A DNA stretch of 64,000 bases from a bacterium (GCA_016290135.1 JAEESW010000003.1:82058-146057); one strand, 5' to 3'; positions 33,052 to 42,667 are shown, counted from the stretch's first letter. A program made the numbers and translations. Notes: generated by a model from the sequence alone, not told the origin.

Positions 33052-34776
33052 ATGAAAAAAATCACGGTTTTGGTTTTTCTTGCGGTTTTCTTTTTTTCTG
33101 CGTGCGGCGGCGAAAAAAAAGAGTCGGAGAGTGAAACGAACGACAGCGACGGTGATACGGCTGAAAGTGAATCTCCCGATTATGACGAAGATGCTCAGGA
33201 AGAAGAGTTGAAATGCACAGGTCTTTCAGTTGACTGGAAAACTTTTAAACAGGTTAATATCATTATTTTTGAAGCTGATGCGAGCCTCGGCGATCCTTCA
33301 CTTGATGACAAATTGAGAATAACTTTTCACGAAGATAAGGACGGCCGCTTCGGTTTTTTGCCGGGAACTTACGATCTTGGGGTGTACCCGAACACCAACT
33401 ATTCATCCTGCATCGAATGCGTTCTGCTTTTTCAGGACTATGTCGAATACGCTGATCCTGACGAAAACAGTCCGAAAGGCTACTATAAGAAAACTTTTTT
33501 CCAGAAAAGCGGAACTTTGGATATCGACGAAGATCTTTATCAGAATATCGCAGGAACGATATCGGCAAAATTCGTCGAAGTCACTATTGATCCTGATACT
33601 GATGTTTCAACTGTTGTGGACGGCGGGGAGTGTTACGAAATCGAAAGCGGTTCTTTTGACAGCGGTCTGTGCCGGCCTGACTGCACGGGAAAAGTCTGCG
33701 GCAGCAACGGCTGCAGAGGAACATGCGGAAGCTGCGGAGACCTTGCATGCAGTGCTGATCAGACGCAGTGTGCTCCGTATGAATGCGAGACTATCGACGA
33801 AATCGGGAAATTCACAAAGGAGTATCATGAATTTTCAAGTTTTCCGTATTCATATAAAGCAGATGTTGCAGGCGACGCTCTCGGAGACGCTTCTTCAGAA
33901 GGTCTTCTGGCAATTAATTTCAGAAAAGACAGTTCTATTTCTGCCGGCAGCCTAAACCTTGTCAGCCATGTCGGTCTGTGTGATCAGTGTATTTACTTGT
34001 ATGAAGACAGGGGGGCTGAGGGAGGAAAAACGTATTTCCAGCAGAGCGGAGAACTCGTTTTTGAAGAAGTTGATGAGGAAACTTTTGATTCACAAGGTCA
34101 CGGAAGCGTGCGGCTTGTTGAATATGACATGGAAGACTATGTTCCGTTAAGCGGAGGAAAATGCTACGAAATCCCGAATCTGACATGGGATACTTTCTGC
34201 TATCCGGACTGCTCAGGCAAAATCTGCGGCGATGACGGCTGCGGCGGAATCTGCGGGGAGGGTTGCGGAAAAGACGAATACTGCAATGCTGAACAGACAG
34301 AGTGTCTGCCTTATGAAAACTGCACGAAAATCACACTTGCCGAAGAATATGAATATTTCGATTACAACTACGACTACGACACGACTTATACACCGAACAC
34401 GGGAGATCCTGAAATCGAAGATCTGTTCCGCATAGATATCCGTATTCCGATACCGCCGGAAAATTTAGAAACCCAGTATTCGGCATCGGAATTTGATCTT
34501 TACGGTTCCGATTACGGTGACAGCGACGTACGTATTCTGGTTTACGAAGACAGAGGGGAGGACGGTGCCAAAACTTATTTCCAGCAGAAAGGTCGGATCG
34601 CCTTCAGAACGAAAGAAGACTTGATAAGTCACGACATAGAAGTTACTGCAACGATCGAAGACCTGAGACTTGTCGAAAGCGAAATAGACTCTTTCTATTC
34701 GCATGCAGTTCCCGTTGTCGGCGGCTCATGTCTTGAATTGAACGATACGACGATAGGCTACACGATTGAAAACTGA
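33052..34776 (+). CDS. Lipoprotein with three repeated beta domains and CGxxGC linkers
   Basis: A 574-residue lipoprotein with a signal peptide ending SAC (Cys18) and an acidic Glu/Asp/Ser tether to about residue 55. Three similar domains of about 150 residues follow, each with a central VYEDRG/TYFQQKG-type strand pair (YYKKTFFQKSG, KTYFQQSGEL, KTYFQQKGRI) and a GGxCYEI or GGSCLEL end. Domains 1-2 and 2-3 are joined by Cys-rich linkers with the DCSGKICGDDGCGGICG pattern known from deltaproteobacterial surface proteins. ATG 33052 follows GAGGAAA. The start of the next gene lies 20 bp downstream. Function unknown. Confidence 0.83.
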   Translation: MKKITVLVFLAVFFFSACGGEKKESESETNDSDGDTAESESPDYDEDAQEEELKCTGLSVDWKTFKQVNIIIFEADASLGDPSLDDKLRITFHEDKDGRFGFLPGTYDLGVYPNTNYSSCIECVLLFQDYVEYADPDENSPKGYYKKTFFQKSGTLDIDEDLYQNIAGTISAKFVEVTIDPDTDVSTVVDGGECYEIESGSFDSGLCRPDCTGKVCGSNGCRGTCGSCGDLACSADQTQCAPYECETIDEIGKFTKEYHEFSSFPYSYKADVAGDALGDASSEGLLAINFRKDSSISAGSLNLVSHVGLCDQCIYLYEDRGAEGGKTYFQQSGELVFEEVDEETFDSQGHGSVRLVEYDMEDYVPLSGGKCYEIPNLTWDTFCYPDCSGKICGDDGCGGICGEGCGKDEYCNAEQTECLPYENCTKITLAEEYEYFDYNYDYDTTYTPNTGDPEIEDLFRIDIRIPIPPENLETQYSASEFDLYGSDYGDSDVRILVYEDRGEDGAKTYFQQKGRIAFRTKEDLISHDIEVTATIEDLRLVESEIDSFYSHAVPVVGGSCLELNDTTIGYTIEN

Positions 34777-34795
34777 CAGATTCATGGAGAAAAAA

Positions 34796-35380
34796 ATGAA
34801 AAAAATCGTGATTTTATCTTTAGTTTTTCTTTTTTTGGTTTCCTGCGGCGAAACGAAAAACGCTGCTCCGGCTGCTGAAAAGCCGGTAAAACCTGCGGAA
34901 ACGGCGAAAACAGAGGACGAGATTGAAGTCAAAGGGCTTGAAAACGAGATTTTGGGCGAAGATTTTGAAAAAGGGAAAAACATCCATGCGTTCGAGATGG
35001 TCTCTATCAAAAGCGGCGAAAAGGTGAAATTCGGCGATTTCAAAGGAAAGAGGATCCTTGTCGATTTCTGGGCAAGCTGGTGCGAGCCGTGCATCGCGAT
35101 GTTCCCCGAGCTCAATAAACTGAAAAAAGAGTATGAAGACGGAAAGCAGACGCTGAAGATCCTTTCGGTGAGCGTCGATCCGATGCCCGGGAAGATCAAA
35201 AAGATCATCGCGGACAAAAACGCCCAGTTCGATGTCCTGCAGGCTCCGGAATCGCTTGCTGAATCGGGCGTGATCATGCCTTACATGGTCCTTGCCGACG
35301 AAAACGGGAAGGTTATCGAGACGATTTCGGGCAAACACACCTACGAAGAGTTCGAAAAAATCATAAACAGCGGAAAATAA
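34796..35380 (+). CDS. TlpA-family thioredoxin-like lipoprotein
   Basis: A 194-residue lipoprotein. MKKIVIL opens a signal peptide with lipobox LVSC (Cys17); ATG 34796 follows GGAG. After an Ala/Pro/Lys linker, a thioredoxin fold of the TlpA/ResA type begins near residue 65, with the redox motif WCEPC in LVDFWASWCEPCIAMFPEL and a cis-Pro-like region MPYMVLADENG. Such proteins reduce disulfides or haem-binding Cys outside the cytoplasm. The window has many Cys-rich exported proteins, so a folding role is possible (inference). It is 19 bp after the Cys-rich lipoprotein gene and probably co-transcribed with it. Confidence 0.9.
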   Translation: MKKIVILSLVFLFLVSCGETKNAAPAAEKPVKPAETAKTEDEIEVKGLENEILGEDFEKGKNIHAFEMVSIKSGEKVKFGDFKGKRILVDFWASWCEPCIAMFPELNKLKKEYEDGKQTLKILSVSVDPMPGKIKKIIADKNAQFDVLQAPESLAESGVIMPYMVLADENGKVIETISGKHTYEEFEKIINSGK

Positions 35381-35455
35381 CTTGTTTTCCGGTCGTTTTT
35401 GTGCGATTTATGCAGGCAGTTTGGCTGTTTTAACAATTTCAGATAGGAGAGTGAC

Positions 35456-36577
35456 ATGGTAAAAGTCGGTGACAACATCAAAGCTATTTCCCCTTACAAA
35501 CCAGGTAAACCTATTTCGGAAGTCGAAAGGGAGCTCGGTCTTACTTCCGCTATCAAACTTGCAAGCAACGAAAACCCGACAGGCATCAGCCCGAAAGTGC
35601 GCGAGGCTCTCATCAACGCTGTTTCGGAGCTTAACTACTATCCGGACGGTAACGCGTATTATCTTAAGAACGCGATAGTTGAGTACCACAAAACCAAAGG
35701 CGAAGAGATAAAATTCGAAGAGGTTTTTGTAGGAAACGGCTCGAATGAAGTCATCGACATCGCGATCAGGACTCTCATCAAAGGCGACGAGGAAGTCGTT
35801 CTTTCAGAGCAGGGTTTTGTCGCTTACGAACTCATTCTCAAGGCTGCCGACATCAAAATGAAACTCGTTCCGCAGACGAAGGAACACGTTGTCGATATCG
35901 ACGGGCTCATCGCGGCCGTAACGCCGAAAACAAAGATGATCTGCCTCATCAACCCGAACAACCCGACCGGAACATACTACCCGAAGGCTCAGTTCGAAAA
36001 ACTCCTCAAAACGGTTCCTCAGGAAGTCGTTCTCGTTGTTGACGAGGCTTACTTCGATTTTGCCGATGCTCCCGACTATCCGAACGGTTTTGACTACAGG
36101 AACATGCACCCGAACATGATCATCTGCAGAACGCTTTCAAAGGCTTTCGGCCTCAGCGGGATCAGGCTGGGTTACGCAGTTTCGACTCCTGAAATAGTTG
36201 ACTACATGAACCGCGTCAGAGAGCCTTTCAACACGAACCTGCTCGCTCAGGTCGCAGGGATCGCCGCTTTCAAGGATACGGACTACCTGAAAAACGCGAT
36301 CAGAGTCAACAAGGAAGGGAAGGAGTATCTCTACAAAGAGTTCGACAGACTTAGTGTTGAATATCTCCCGACACAGGGCAATTTCATGCTCTTCAAAGTC
36401 AGCGAAGAGACGACTTCAGGCCGCGACTGCTATGACTATCTTCTTCACAAAGGCGTCATCGTCAGACCCGTTGCGAACTACGGTTTCCCGAACTGGCTCA
36501 GACTTTCGATCGGTCTCAAAGAGCAGAACGAGACTTTCATTAAATACTTCGAAGAATATCTTAAAACGATCCGCTGA
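35456..36577 (+). CDS. hisC: Histidinol-phosphate aminotransferase
   Basis: A 373-residue PLP enzyme (aminotransferase class I/II, HisC branch) that makes histidinol phosphate in histidine synthesis. Marks: YKPGKPISEVERELG, KLASNENPTG, YPDGNAYYLK, the substrate/PLP segment LINPNNPTGTYYP, the DEAYFDFAD motif, and the PLP lysine in RTLSKAFGLSGIRLGYA. The final NWLRLSIG is typical. ATG 35456 follows GGAGAGTG. No other his genes are nearby; some HisC enzymes also serve in aromatic amino-acid synthesis. Convergent with dut, 13 bp apart. Confidence 0.93.
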   Translation: MVKVGDNIKAISPYKPGKPISEVERELGLTSAIKLASNENPTGISPKVREALINAVSELNYYPDGNAYYLKNAIVEYHKTKGEEIKFEEVFVGNGSNEVIDIAIRTLIKGDEEVVLSEQGFVAYELILKAADIKMKLVPQTKEHVVDIDGLIAAVTPKTKMICLINPNNPTGTYYPKAQFEKLLKTVPQEVVLVVDEAYFDFADAPDYPNGFDYRNMHPNMIICRTLSKAFGLSGIRLGYAVSTPEIVDYMNRVREPFNTNLLAQVAGIAAFKDTDYLKNAIRVNKEGKEYLYKEFDRLSVEYLPTQGNFMLFKVSEETTSGRDCYDYLLHKGVIVRPVANYGFPNWLRLSIGLKEQNETFIKYFEEYLKTIR

Positions 36578-36590
36578 TTTTGCTGAATAA

Positions 36591-37043
36591 CTATCTGACC
36601 CCGGTGCTTCCGAAGCCGCCGGCCGATCTTTCAGTATCGGAAATTTCCAAAACTGTCTCAAAAGCCGCCTGAGTGACCGGAGAAACGACAAGCTGCGCGA
36701 TACGGTCTCCCTTTTTAACTTCAAAAACTTTGTCAGACATATTGGCTAAGATCACTTTGATCTCACCGCGGTAGTCGCTGTCGACTGTGCCGGGCGAATT
36801 GAGGACGAAAACGCCGTTTTTTGCGGCAAGTCCGCTGCGGCTTCTGACCTGGATCTCGAAATTTTCCGGAATTTCAGGGAATACACCTGTTGAAATGAGC
36901 TTCCAACTATTCGGATCTATTGAACAATTTTCGTTTGAACAGATATCGGCTCCGGCAGCTCCCGCAGTTTTGTATTCCGGGAGAGCCGCCCCGTCAGCCA
37001 GTTTGAATTTTATTGAAATTTTATTTGCGATTGTCTCTGCCAC
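36591..37043 (-). CDS. dut: dUTP diphosphatase
   Basis: A 150-residue trimeric dUTPase that removes dUTP and supplies dUMP. The five family motifs are visible: AGAAGADICS (1), RSRSGLAAKNG (2), GTVDSDYRGEIKVIL (3), GDRIAQLVV (4) and the C-terminal RSAGGFGSTG (5). The start is most likely GTG 37043: GGAG lies 6 bp upstream and the resulting length matches the family. This places the start 23 bp inside the 3' end of pnp, which implies coupled translation. A longer in-frame extension upstream overlaps pnp and lacks conserved residues. Confidence 0.93.
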   Translation of the reverse strand: MAETIANKISIKFKLADGAALPEYKTAGAAGADICSNENCSIDPNSWKLISTGVFPEIPENFEIQVRSRSGLAAKNGVFVLNSPGTVDSDYRGEIKVILANMSDKVFEVKKGDRIAQLVVSPVTQAAFETVLEISDTERSAGGFGSTGVR

Positions 37044-39246
37044 CGCGGTCTCCGCCTCTGCGCTCCCCGTTTCTGGAATCGTCTCTCGGTCTCGGCGGTC
37101 TCGAAGGTCTTTCTTTTGTCCAGTCTTTGTCAAAGTCGCCCGGTTTCATGCTGAGCTTGAATTTTCCGCCAGCTTCTATTTCGGTGACTATTACTCTGAC
37201 TTTCTGACCTAAGTGCAGATAATCATTTACGTTTTCAACTCTTTCATCGGAGATCTTGCTGACATGGAGAAGACCGGTAGTGCCTCTCCAGATCTCTACG
37301 AATGCGCCGTATTCTTCGATCCTCGTAACTTCGCCTTCATAGACTTTGCCGAGTTCGACATCGTCGGTGAACGATTTTACGAGAGCGAGAGTCGCGCTGA
37401 GCACCTGCTGATTCTTTGCTGCGATCGTAACGGTCCCGTCCTGCTCGACTTCGACGTCTGCGCCGGTCTCTTCAACGATCGATTTGATATTTTTGCCGCC
37501 TGTTCCGATAAGGTCTTTGATCTTGTCGACATCGATCTTGATCTGGCAGAGTTTCGGAGCGTTCGGGCTGAGTTCAGGTCTCGGTTCAGCTATAGCCTTT
37601 TCCATTTCGCCGATGATGTGCATCCTGCCGACTTTCGCCTGAAGCATTGCTCTTTCCATGACTTCTTTCGGAAGTCCTTTGATCTTGATATCCATCTGGA
37701 TCGCCGTGATGCCGTCTTTCGAACCTGCGACTTTGAAATCCATGTCGCCCAAGTGGTCTTCATCGCCTAAAATATCGGAAAGGATGTAGAAATCGTCTCC
37801 GTCCTGGATGAGTCCCATCGCGATGCCCGCAACGTGTTTTTTGACCGGAACACCGGCATCCATAAGTGCAAGCGAGCCTGAGCATACTGTTGCCTGGGAT
37901 GAGGAACCGTTCGATTCCATGATCTCGGAAACGAGTCTGACAGTGTAGGGGAACTCTTCTTTCGGCGGGATTATTGCGGAAAGTGCTCTTTCAGCCAGAT
38001 TGCCGTGACCGAGTTCTCTTCTTCCCGGAGATTTGAGTCTTGCGACTTCGCCGACCGAGAAAGGCGGGAAATTGTAGTGGAGCATGAAGCGTTTGCTTGC
38101 CCCTTCGGTAACGGTGTCGACTTTCTGTTCGTCTTTGCCGATGCCGAGTGTGAGAACGCCGAGCGACTGGGTCTCGCCGCGTGTGAAAACAGCGGAACCG
38201 TGAGTCATCGGAAGAACGCCGAGGTCGATCGTGATCGGTCTGATCGAAGTGAGGTCACGGCCGTCGATCCTTCTGTTTTCGGTGATGATCTGATGTCTCA
38301 TCGCATATTTGAGGTAGTCTTCGAAGAAGGTCTTTGCGCGGGTGATGACGGTCTGAGGTTCGTCAATATTCATGAAATCCGCGCCTTCTTCGATCTTTTG
38401 GGTGACTCTTTCGACAAGTTCAGCCTTCGCTTCGTCAAGAAGTGCGTATCTTTTGAGTTTTTCGGTCGTCGAAAGTGCCTCTTTTACGATCTCTTCACAG
38501 GTTTCGTGGACGAATTTTTCAAGATTTTCATCTTTTACTTTTACAACTTCCGCCCTTTTTACCGGGTTGATCTGTTTTGCAAGTTTGTCCTGCATTTCAA
38601 GAAGCGGCTGGATCGCCTTGTGACCAAGTTCTATCGCGTGGGTCATATCTTCTTCGCTTACTTCTTTCGATTCGCCTTCTACCATGACGATCGAGTCGTA
38701 GTTTCCTGCGACCGTGATGTCGATGTCGTAGTCGTCATCATCGCTGACAGCCGGATTTATCATGAATTCGCCGTTCTTTCTTACGACCCTGCATCCTGCT
38801 ACCGGACCGTTGAAAGGAATGTCGGAGATCATAAGCGCCGCGGAAGCAGCCGTGATCGACATTACTCTCGGATCACAGTTCGGGTCGAAGCTCAGAAGGT
38901 TTACAAGGATCTGTGTTTCGTTGGTGAACCAGTCTGCAAACATCGGTCTGAGCGGTCTGTCTATAAGTCTTGACGTGAGTTTTTCCTGAGTGCTCGGCTG
39001 AGATTCTCTCTTCAAAAATCCGCCGGGGAATCTTCCTGCAGCATAGAATTTTTCGGTGTAGTCAACGGTAAGCGGGAAGAAATCGCTGTCAGCTACAGGG
39101 TCTCCTTTTGCCGCAACGACTGTCGCAAGGACTACCGTTCCGCCGTAGTTGCACCAGATCGCGCCGTCAGCCTGTTTCGCATATCTGCCTGTCGTGAGTG
39201 ATAAATCTTTGCCGTTAAAAACAATAGATTCTTTTACTTGATTCAT
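37021..39246 (-). CDS. pnp: Polyribonucleotide nucleotidyltransferase
   Basis: A 741-residue PNPase, the phosphorolytic 3'-5' exoribonuclease. Two RNase PH domains (residues about 10-220 and 320-540) carry RFPGGFLKRE, RLIDRPLRP and the second-core FPPFSVGE and HGNLAERAL motifs. A KH domain (about 550-615, IGTGGKNIKSIVEETGADVEVEQDG) and an S1 domain (about 620-690, VYEGEVTRIEEYGAFVEIWRGTTGLLHVSKI) follow, then a short Arg/Gly-rich tail (RGGDRGGRDNRK). Length fits the family (about 700-740). It is downstream of rpsO, the classic pairing, and overlaps dut. Confidence 0.97.
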   Translation of the reverse strand: MNQVKESIVFNGKDLSLTTGRYAKQADGAIWCNYGGTVVLATVVAAKGDPVADSDFFPLTVDYTEKFYAAGRFPGGFLKRESQPSTQEKLTSRLIDRPLRPMFADWFTNETQILVNLLSFDPNCDPRVMSITAASAALMISDIPFNGPVAGCRVVRKNGEFMINPAVSDDDDYDIDITVAGNYDSIVMVEGESKEVSEEDMTHAIELGHKAIQPLLEMQDKLAKQINPVKRAEVVKVKDENLEKFVHETCEEIVKEALSTTEKLKRYALLDEAKAELVERVTQKIEEGADFMNIDEPQTVITRAKTFFEDYLKYAMRHQIITENRRIDGRDLTSIRPITIDLGVLPMTHGSAVFTRGETQSLGVLTLGIGKDEQKVDTVTEGASKRFMLHYNFPPFSVGEVARLKSPGRRELGHGNLAERALSAIIPPKEEFPYTVRLVSEIMESNGSSSQATVCSGSLALMDAGVPVKKHVAGIAMGLIQDGDDFYILSDILGDEDHLGDMDFKVAGSKDGITAIQMDIKIKGLPKEVMERAMLQAKVGRMHIIGEMEKAIAEPRPELSPNAPKLCQIKIDVDKIKDLIGTGGKNIKSIVEETGADVEVEQDGTVTIAAKNQQVLSATLALVKSFTDDVELGKVYEGEVTRIEEYGAFVEIWRGTTGLLHVSKISDERVENVNDYLHLGQKVRVIVTEIEAGGKFKLSMKPGDFDKDWTKERPSRPPRPRDDSRNGERRGGDRGGRDNRK

Positions 39247-39307
39247 TTTGCCTCTTTAAAAAATAGATTGTGTTTTGAAAACTGGAAACGCGAAAGGAAG
39301 CTGTCGA

Positions 39308-39574
39308 TTACTTACGCAAACCAAGTTCTTTAATAAGTGCCGTATATCTGTCAAAACTGTTCCCCTTGATGTAGTTGAGAAGTTTCTGTCTTCTGCCAAC
39401 CATCTTGAGAAGTCCGAGTCTTGAGTGATTGTCTTTCTGATGCGTCTTAAAATGTTCCGTAAGTTCATTGATTCTAGCCGTAAGAATCGCGACCTGAACC
39501 TCAGGCGAACCAGTGTCGCCTTCTTTTGTTGCGAACTGAGCGATAACAGCTGATTTTTTTTCTTTATCAAGCAT
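39308..39574 (-). CDS. rpsO: 30S ribosomal protein S15
   Basis: An 88-residue S15 that binds 16S rRNA early in small-subunit assembly. The [25 protein letters not shown] and [23 protein letters not shown] segments are diagnostic, and the length is exactly that of the family. GGAGG lies 10 bp before the ATG. It is followed after 61 bp by pnp with no clear terminator between, so rpsO-pnp-dut is probably one transcript from the strong promoter at 39617-39644. Confidence 0.97.
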   Translation of the reverse strand: MLDKEKKSAVIAQFATKEGDTGSPEVQVAILTARINELTEHFKTHQKDNHSRLGLLKMVGRRQKLLNYIKGNSFDRYTALIKELGLRK

Positions 39575-39616
39575 ACCCTAAATCCTCCAATAACAAGGGT
39601 CAAAAAAAACGCGGGA

Positions 39617-39644
39617 ATTATACGAAAGAGCGGGCAAAAGTCAA
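39617..39644 (-). promoter_or_regulatory. Strong promoter of rpsO-pnp-dut
   Basis: On the minus strand, TTGACT (39644-39639), 16 bp, perfect TATAAT (39622-39617), 43 bp before the rpsO start. Confidence 0.85.
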
Positions 39645-39743
39645 AAAAATTGTTTCCCGAACAATCGTTGTGATAAAATAATTTAATAAAATCAATTGAT
39701 TGTGTACGTAGTAGTTGTGAGAAAGAAATTCGTAAATTGGATT

Positions 39744-39998
39744 TTAGAAAAGACCGCAGGCTTGGAAAAGTTCATTCACAGCATCGCTGCAGTCAACATT
39801 CTGCTTGCTGCCTTTACAGTTGTACTTTTTGCCTTCATACTCGTACCATGCACTGCCGCCTTCATTTGCACAGACTTTGTAGTTGCAGTCGGGATTGTTG
39901 CCGTCTTCACAGTGAGTTGAACCGCTGTCGCTGCCACCGCATGAAACAAGCGCAAATGTGCCGAATGCAAAAAGGGTTACTGCCAAAAACTTCTTCAT
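39744..39998 (-). CDS. Small Cys-containing lipoprotein
   Basis: An 84-residue lipoprotein. Signal peptide MKKFLAVTLFAFGTFALVSC with Cys20 as the lipid site, so the mature part has about 64 residues. It holds six further Cys (in HCEDG, PDCNYKVCANEGG, NCKG, VDCSDA, QACGLF), enough for three disulfides, around an aromatic turn WYEYEGKKY. No family is recognised; a small disulfide-knotted surface protein is likely. It has a near-consensus promoter (40038-40065) and GGAGG before the ATG, so it is probably well expressed. Confidence 0.8.
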   Translation of the reverse strand: MKKFLAVTLFAFGTFALVSCGGSDSGSTHCEDGNNPDCNYKVCANEGGSAWYEYEGKKYNCKGSKQNVDCSDAVNELFQACGLF

Positions 39999-40037
39999 GA
40001 TAAACCTCCTAAAGTTAAAAAATCACAAAAACACGAT

Positions 40038-40065
40038 ATTTTAGCTGGGAACGGATCGTTGTCAA
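40038..40065 (-). promoter_or_regulatory. Promoter of the small lipoprotein gene
   Basis: On the minus strand, consensus TTGACA (40065-40060), 16 bp, TAAAAT (40043-40038). The -35 box overlaps the last codons of the upstream gene. Confidence 0.8.
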
Positions 40066-40709
40066 TTTTTGCCGTGGGCTGTCGCCTGCGATGCCTGTTT
40101 TTTGTAATAAAGCTGAAATGTTTTCGTGAAATCGGTGAGTTCTTTCTTCAATTCCGTGTTTGCCGCAGCGATGTTTTCGACGGTCTTTTTGGCGTCTTTT
40201 CTGTCCGCTGTCATTTTTGCTGACCATGCTTCATACATTTTTTCAAGCGTGGAGACCGAAGTGATCAGATAAAGCAGTTTTCCGTATTCTGTGCCGAAAA
40301 TTTTGTCGATGAACTCTTCAAAATTCGCCGACATCCTGCGCTTTGACAAAAGCAGGGCAAATTCCTGCGCGATTATTATTCGGATAGATTCTTCATTTGC
40401 AATTCCAACAAGTCCGCACGTTTCATCGATGCGTTCCTGCAGAAATTTCAGCAGGTAATCGGCGTTGGCAAATACGTTCGTCGCGACATTTTTGTGCTGC
40501 TCTGCCTTTTTGTAAAGTCCGGAGACTGCATCAGAGAGCGCTTTGTTTTTCTGCTTGAGCCCGGTGCACTGCGGCTTTGCGCTGTTTAATAGCGTCAAGG
40601 CCTGACTGTAGAGCCGGGTTGCGAAAATATCTTCTTCTTCAGCCGCGAAAAGTGGCGTAAAGGTGAAGACCGCGGCGAAAAAAGCTAAAAAGGAAATAAA
40701 ATTTTTCAT
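40062..40709 (-). CDS. Exported helical protein of unknown function
   Basis: A 215-residue protein with a type I signal peptide (MKNFISFLAFFAAVFTFTPLFA, cleavage after residue 22 predicted) and no lipobox. The mature part is nearly all alpha-helical and rich in Lys, Glu and Ala, with coiled-coil-like stretches near residues 50-100 and 165-205 (KKTVENIAAANTELKKELTDF). Its two Cys (near 48 and 98) could pair. The ATG overlaps the stop of the arylsulfotransferase-like gene by 4 bp (ATGA), so the two are translated together, and it may assist that enzyme. I recognise no family. Confidence 0.75.
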   Translation of the reverse strand: MKNFISFLAFFAAVFTFTPLFAAEEEDIFATRLYSQALTLLNSAKPQCTGLKQKNKALSDAVSGLYKKAEQHKNVATNVFANADYLLKFLQERIDETCGLVGIANEESIRIIIAQEFALLLSKRRMSANFEEFIDKIFGTEYGKLLYLITSVSTLEKMYEAWSAKMTADRKDAKKTVENIAAANTELKKELTDFTKTFQLYYKKQASQATAHGKN

Positions 40710-42589
40710 TTGTTTTTAAGTTTTGCCGAAATTTCAAAACGGTAGGCGCGGAACGCCGAGAACTCGTTTACCGGATAGTCGTCATCTATGTATCTATCTA
40801 ATTTTATTCTGTTTTTCTCAGAATTGTCTTTCGGATCGATCTCGATTATCAAAGCTCCGACAGGACCGTCAGCATACTGTTTCCTGAAAAGTTCAGGAAT
40901 GAACGATGATCCGATAGAGCCTGAAGTTATGAGGCGGTTGCCGTTTTCAAGCTCGTTTGCGCCGCTTACGATGAGGCTCATCGAATACCACATCGGGTCG
41001 TTTTCGAGAATGTATTCCCACATCTGCTGGATCGTTCCGCCGTATCCGTCCTTGTCGGGAGTGATCTTGTATTCTACGACGCGGCTGTAGTGATACATCG
41101 AGATCGGCGGGAATCCGAAATTCCTGCTGAGACCGTTGTCGAAGAGCATCAGGTTCCCGTTTTTGAGTATCGTCGGGTTATGGGCGCGGAACGGCCACGA
41201 GAAGTCTTCGTGCGGCATCAGTCCTTGTTTTACAGATAAATCGGTGATCTCATTGCCGTTTTTGTCGAGCGGGGTGAGGAAGAATTCCGGAAATGAGAAC
41301 TCGAATTCAGAGTAGACTTTGTAGGGGATCCCGTTGATCGGAGCCCTTTCGTCAACATATTTCTCTCCGATCACGACTTTGTCGCCCTCTTTCTGCGAGT
41401 AGTCGCCGACCCATGTCGTCTGGTTCGCCGGATCGTATTTTGACATGAAGGAATCGCTGAGCCCGTCTTTGTCGGCATCGTCGATAAGACCGAAAAGATG
41501 AGGTGCAAGATACCATTTAACATATCCTGAGTGGGTGAGTTTTACGATCCCGGCAGTCTGCGAGCCGACGATTATCGAGTCATCAGACTCGTCGTAGAAA
41601 ACCGCATTGTGGTGGATTGGATTGTTCGTCTGTCCTGGGATCTCGGTGCTTGTCGGCTGCATATCCATGAAGAGGTCTGCGACATCCGGGAATGTGTCGT
41701 TGAGGTTCCACGCACCGCGGAGCTGCGGGTCGGCCGGATCGCCCGGATTTATCTCGATGACTCTGTCTTCGATATAGCCGCTTCCTGCTTTGTCGACACC
41801 GAGAAGATAGTTGCCGTCGGGTTTTATGAAAACTTCGTGATGGACATTTTTGTAGCCGAGCGGAGCGACATCTATATCTTCAAGAACGTAGCCCATGAAA
41901 TCGTATTTCGTGACGTGCGTTTCACCTTCACCGCCGCCGCAGTAAAAGGTGTCTTCTTTGACAACTATCGGGAAACATACAGGAAAAGCAAGGTCGCTGT
42001 ACCAGCGGACTCTCCCTTTTTCGTCAAGCGCGATGCCGTTCATCTCTGTCCTCGAACGCGGAGTGCGCAGCCAGTTGACCATCGTCCAGCCCGAATCTAT
42101 CTTGCCAGACATCTCTATTGCCGGGAAATCTTTCGGGAGAGCTTTTGCCGCCATTTCAAAAGTTTTTTCATCTATCGCTTTGCCCGATGCGTCAAGAGCT
42201 GCGACCGTAACTTTGTTTTTGTGAGCCGGGAAGAGACCCAGAACGGGGATCTCGACATTTTCAGCTGCCTCTTCCGAAACGGTGTATTCGCGCTTGAAAG
42301 GAGTCGATTTTCCGTCGATGTCGGCAACTTCGACCGTAACTTTTGCGACTCCTGCACTCTTCATCGGGACGGCTGCACTGAGCGGAATGTTGCCTGAAGG
42401 ATTCATTTTCGGCATCGAGAAGACGGACCCTGTGAGGTCGGTGTCGGTCACACCCTCTTCATCTGTTGTCTCATCCTCGTCAGGAGTTTCATTATCGCCG
42501 TCAGCTGCAGGCTCAGACTTGCCGCTTCCGCCGCATGAAACAAAGAAAAATATCGTGACCAATGCAATAACGATCAATGACTTTTTCAT
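40706..42589 (-). CDS. Arylsulfotransferase (ASST)-like lipoprotein
   Basis: A 627-residue lipoprotein (lipobox FFVSC, Cys19) with an acidic tether to about residue 55, then a beta-sandwich segment and a beta-propeller-type ASST domain. Family marks: MNGIALDEKGRVRWY, HHEVFIKPDGNYLLGVD, NPIHHNAVFYDESDDSIIVGSQ and RAHNPTILKNGNLMLFDNG, which supply the His residues that carry the sulfuryl group in known PAPS-independent aryl-sulfate sulfotransferases. These enzymes move sulfate between phenolic compounds outside the cytoplasm, and in gut bacteria act on host or drug phenols. Being a lipoprotein is less usual. Substrate unknown. Confidence 0.83.
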   Translation of the reverse strand: MKKSLIVIALVTIFFFVSCGGSGKSEPAADGDNETPDEDETTDEEGVTDTDLTGSVFSMPKMNPSGNIPLSAAVPMKSAGVAKVTVEVADIDGKSTPFKREYTVSEEAAENVEIPVLGLFPAHKNKVTVAALDASGKAIDEKTFEMAAKALPKDFPAIEMSGKIDSGWTMVNWLRTPRSRTEMNGIALDEKGRVRWYSDLAFPVCFPIVVKEDTFYCGGGEGETHVTKYDFMGYVLEDIDVAPLGYKNVHHEVFIKPDGNYLLGVDKAGSGYIEDRVIEINPGDPADPQLRGAWNLNDTFPDVADLFMDMQPTSTEIPGQTNNPIHHNAVFYDESDDSIIVGSQTAGIVKLTHSGYVKWYLAPHLFGLIDDADKDGLSDSFMSKYDPANQTTWVGDYSQKEGDKVVIGEKYVDERAPINGIPYKVYSEFEFSFPEFFLTPLDKNGNEITDLSVKQGLMPHEDFSWPFRAHNPTILKNGNLMLFDNGLSRNFGFPPISMYHYSRVVEYKITPDKDGYGGTIQQMWEYILENDPMWYSMSLIVSGANELENGNRLITSGSIGSSFIPELFRKQYADGPVGALIIEIDPKDNSEKNRIKLDRYIDDDYPVNEFSAFRAYRFEISAKLKNK

Positions 42590-42667
42590 TTTCGAACCTC
42601 ATAAAAATCAAAAAACACAGAATTTTAGTCAATTTTTTGGAAAAATCCATTTTGTGTTGCTATTATA

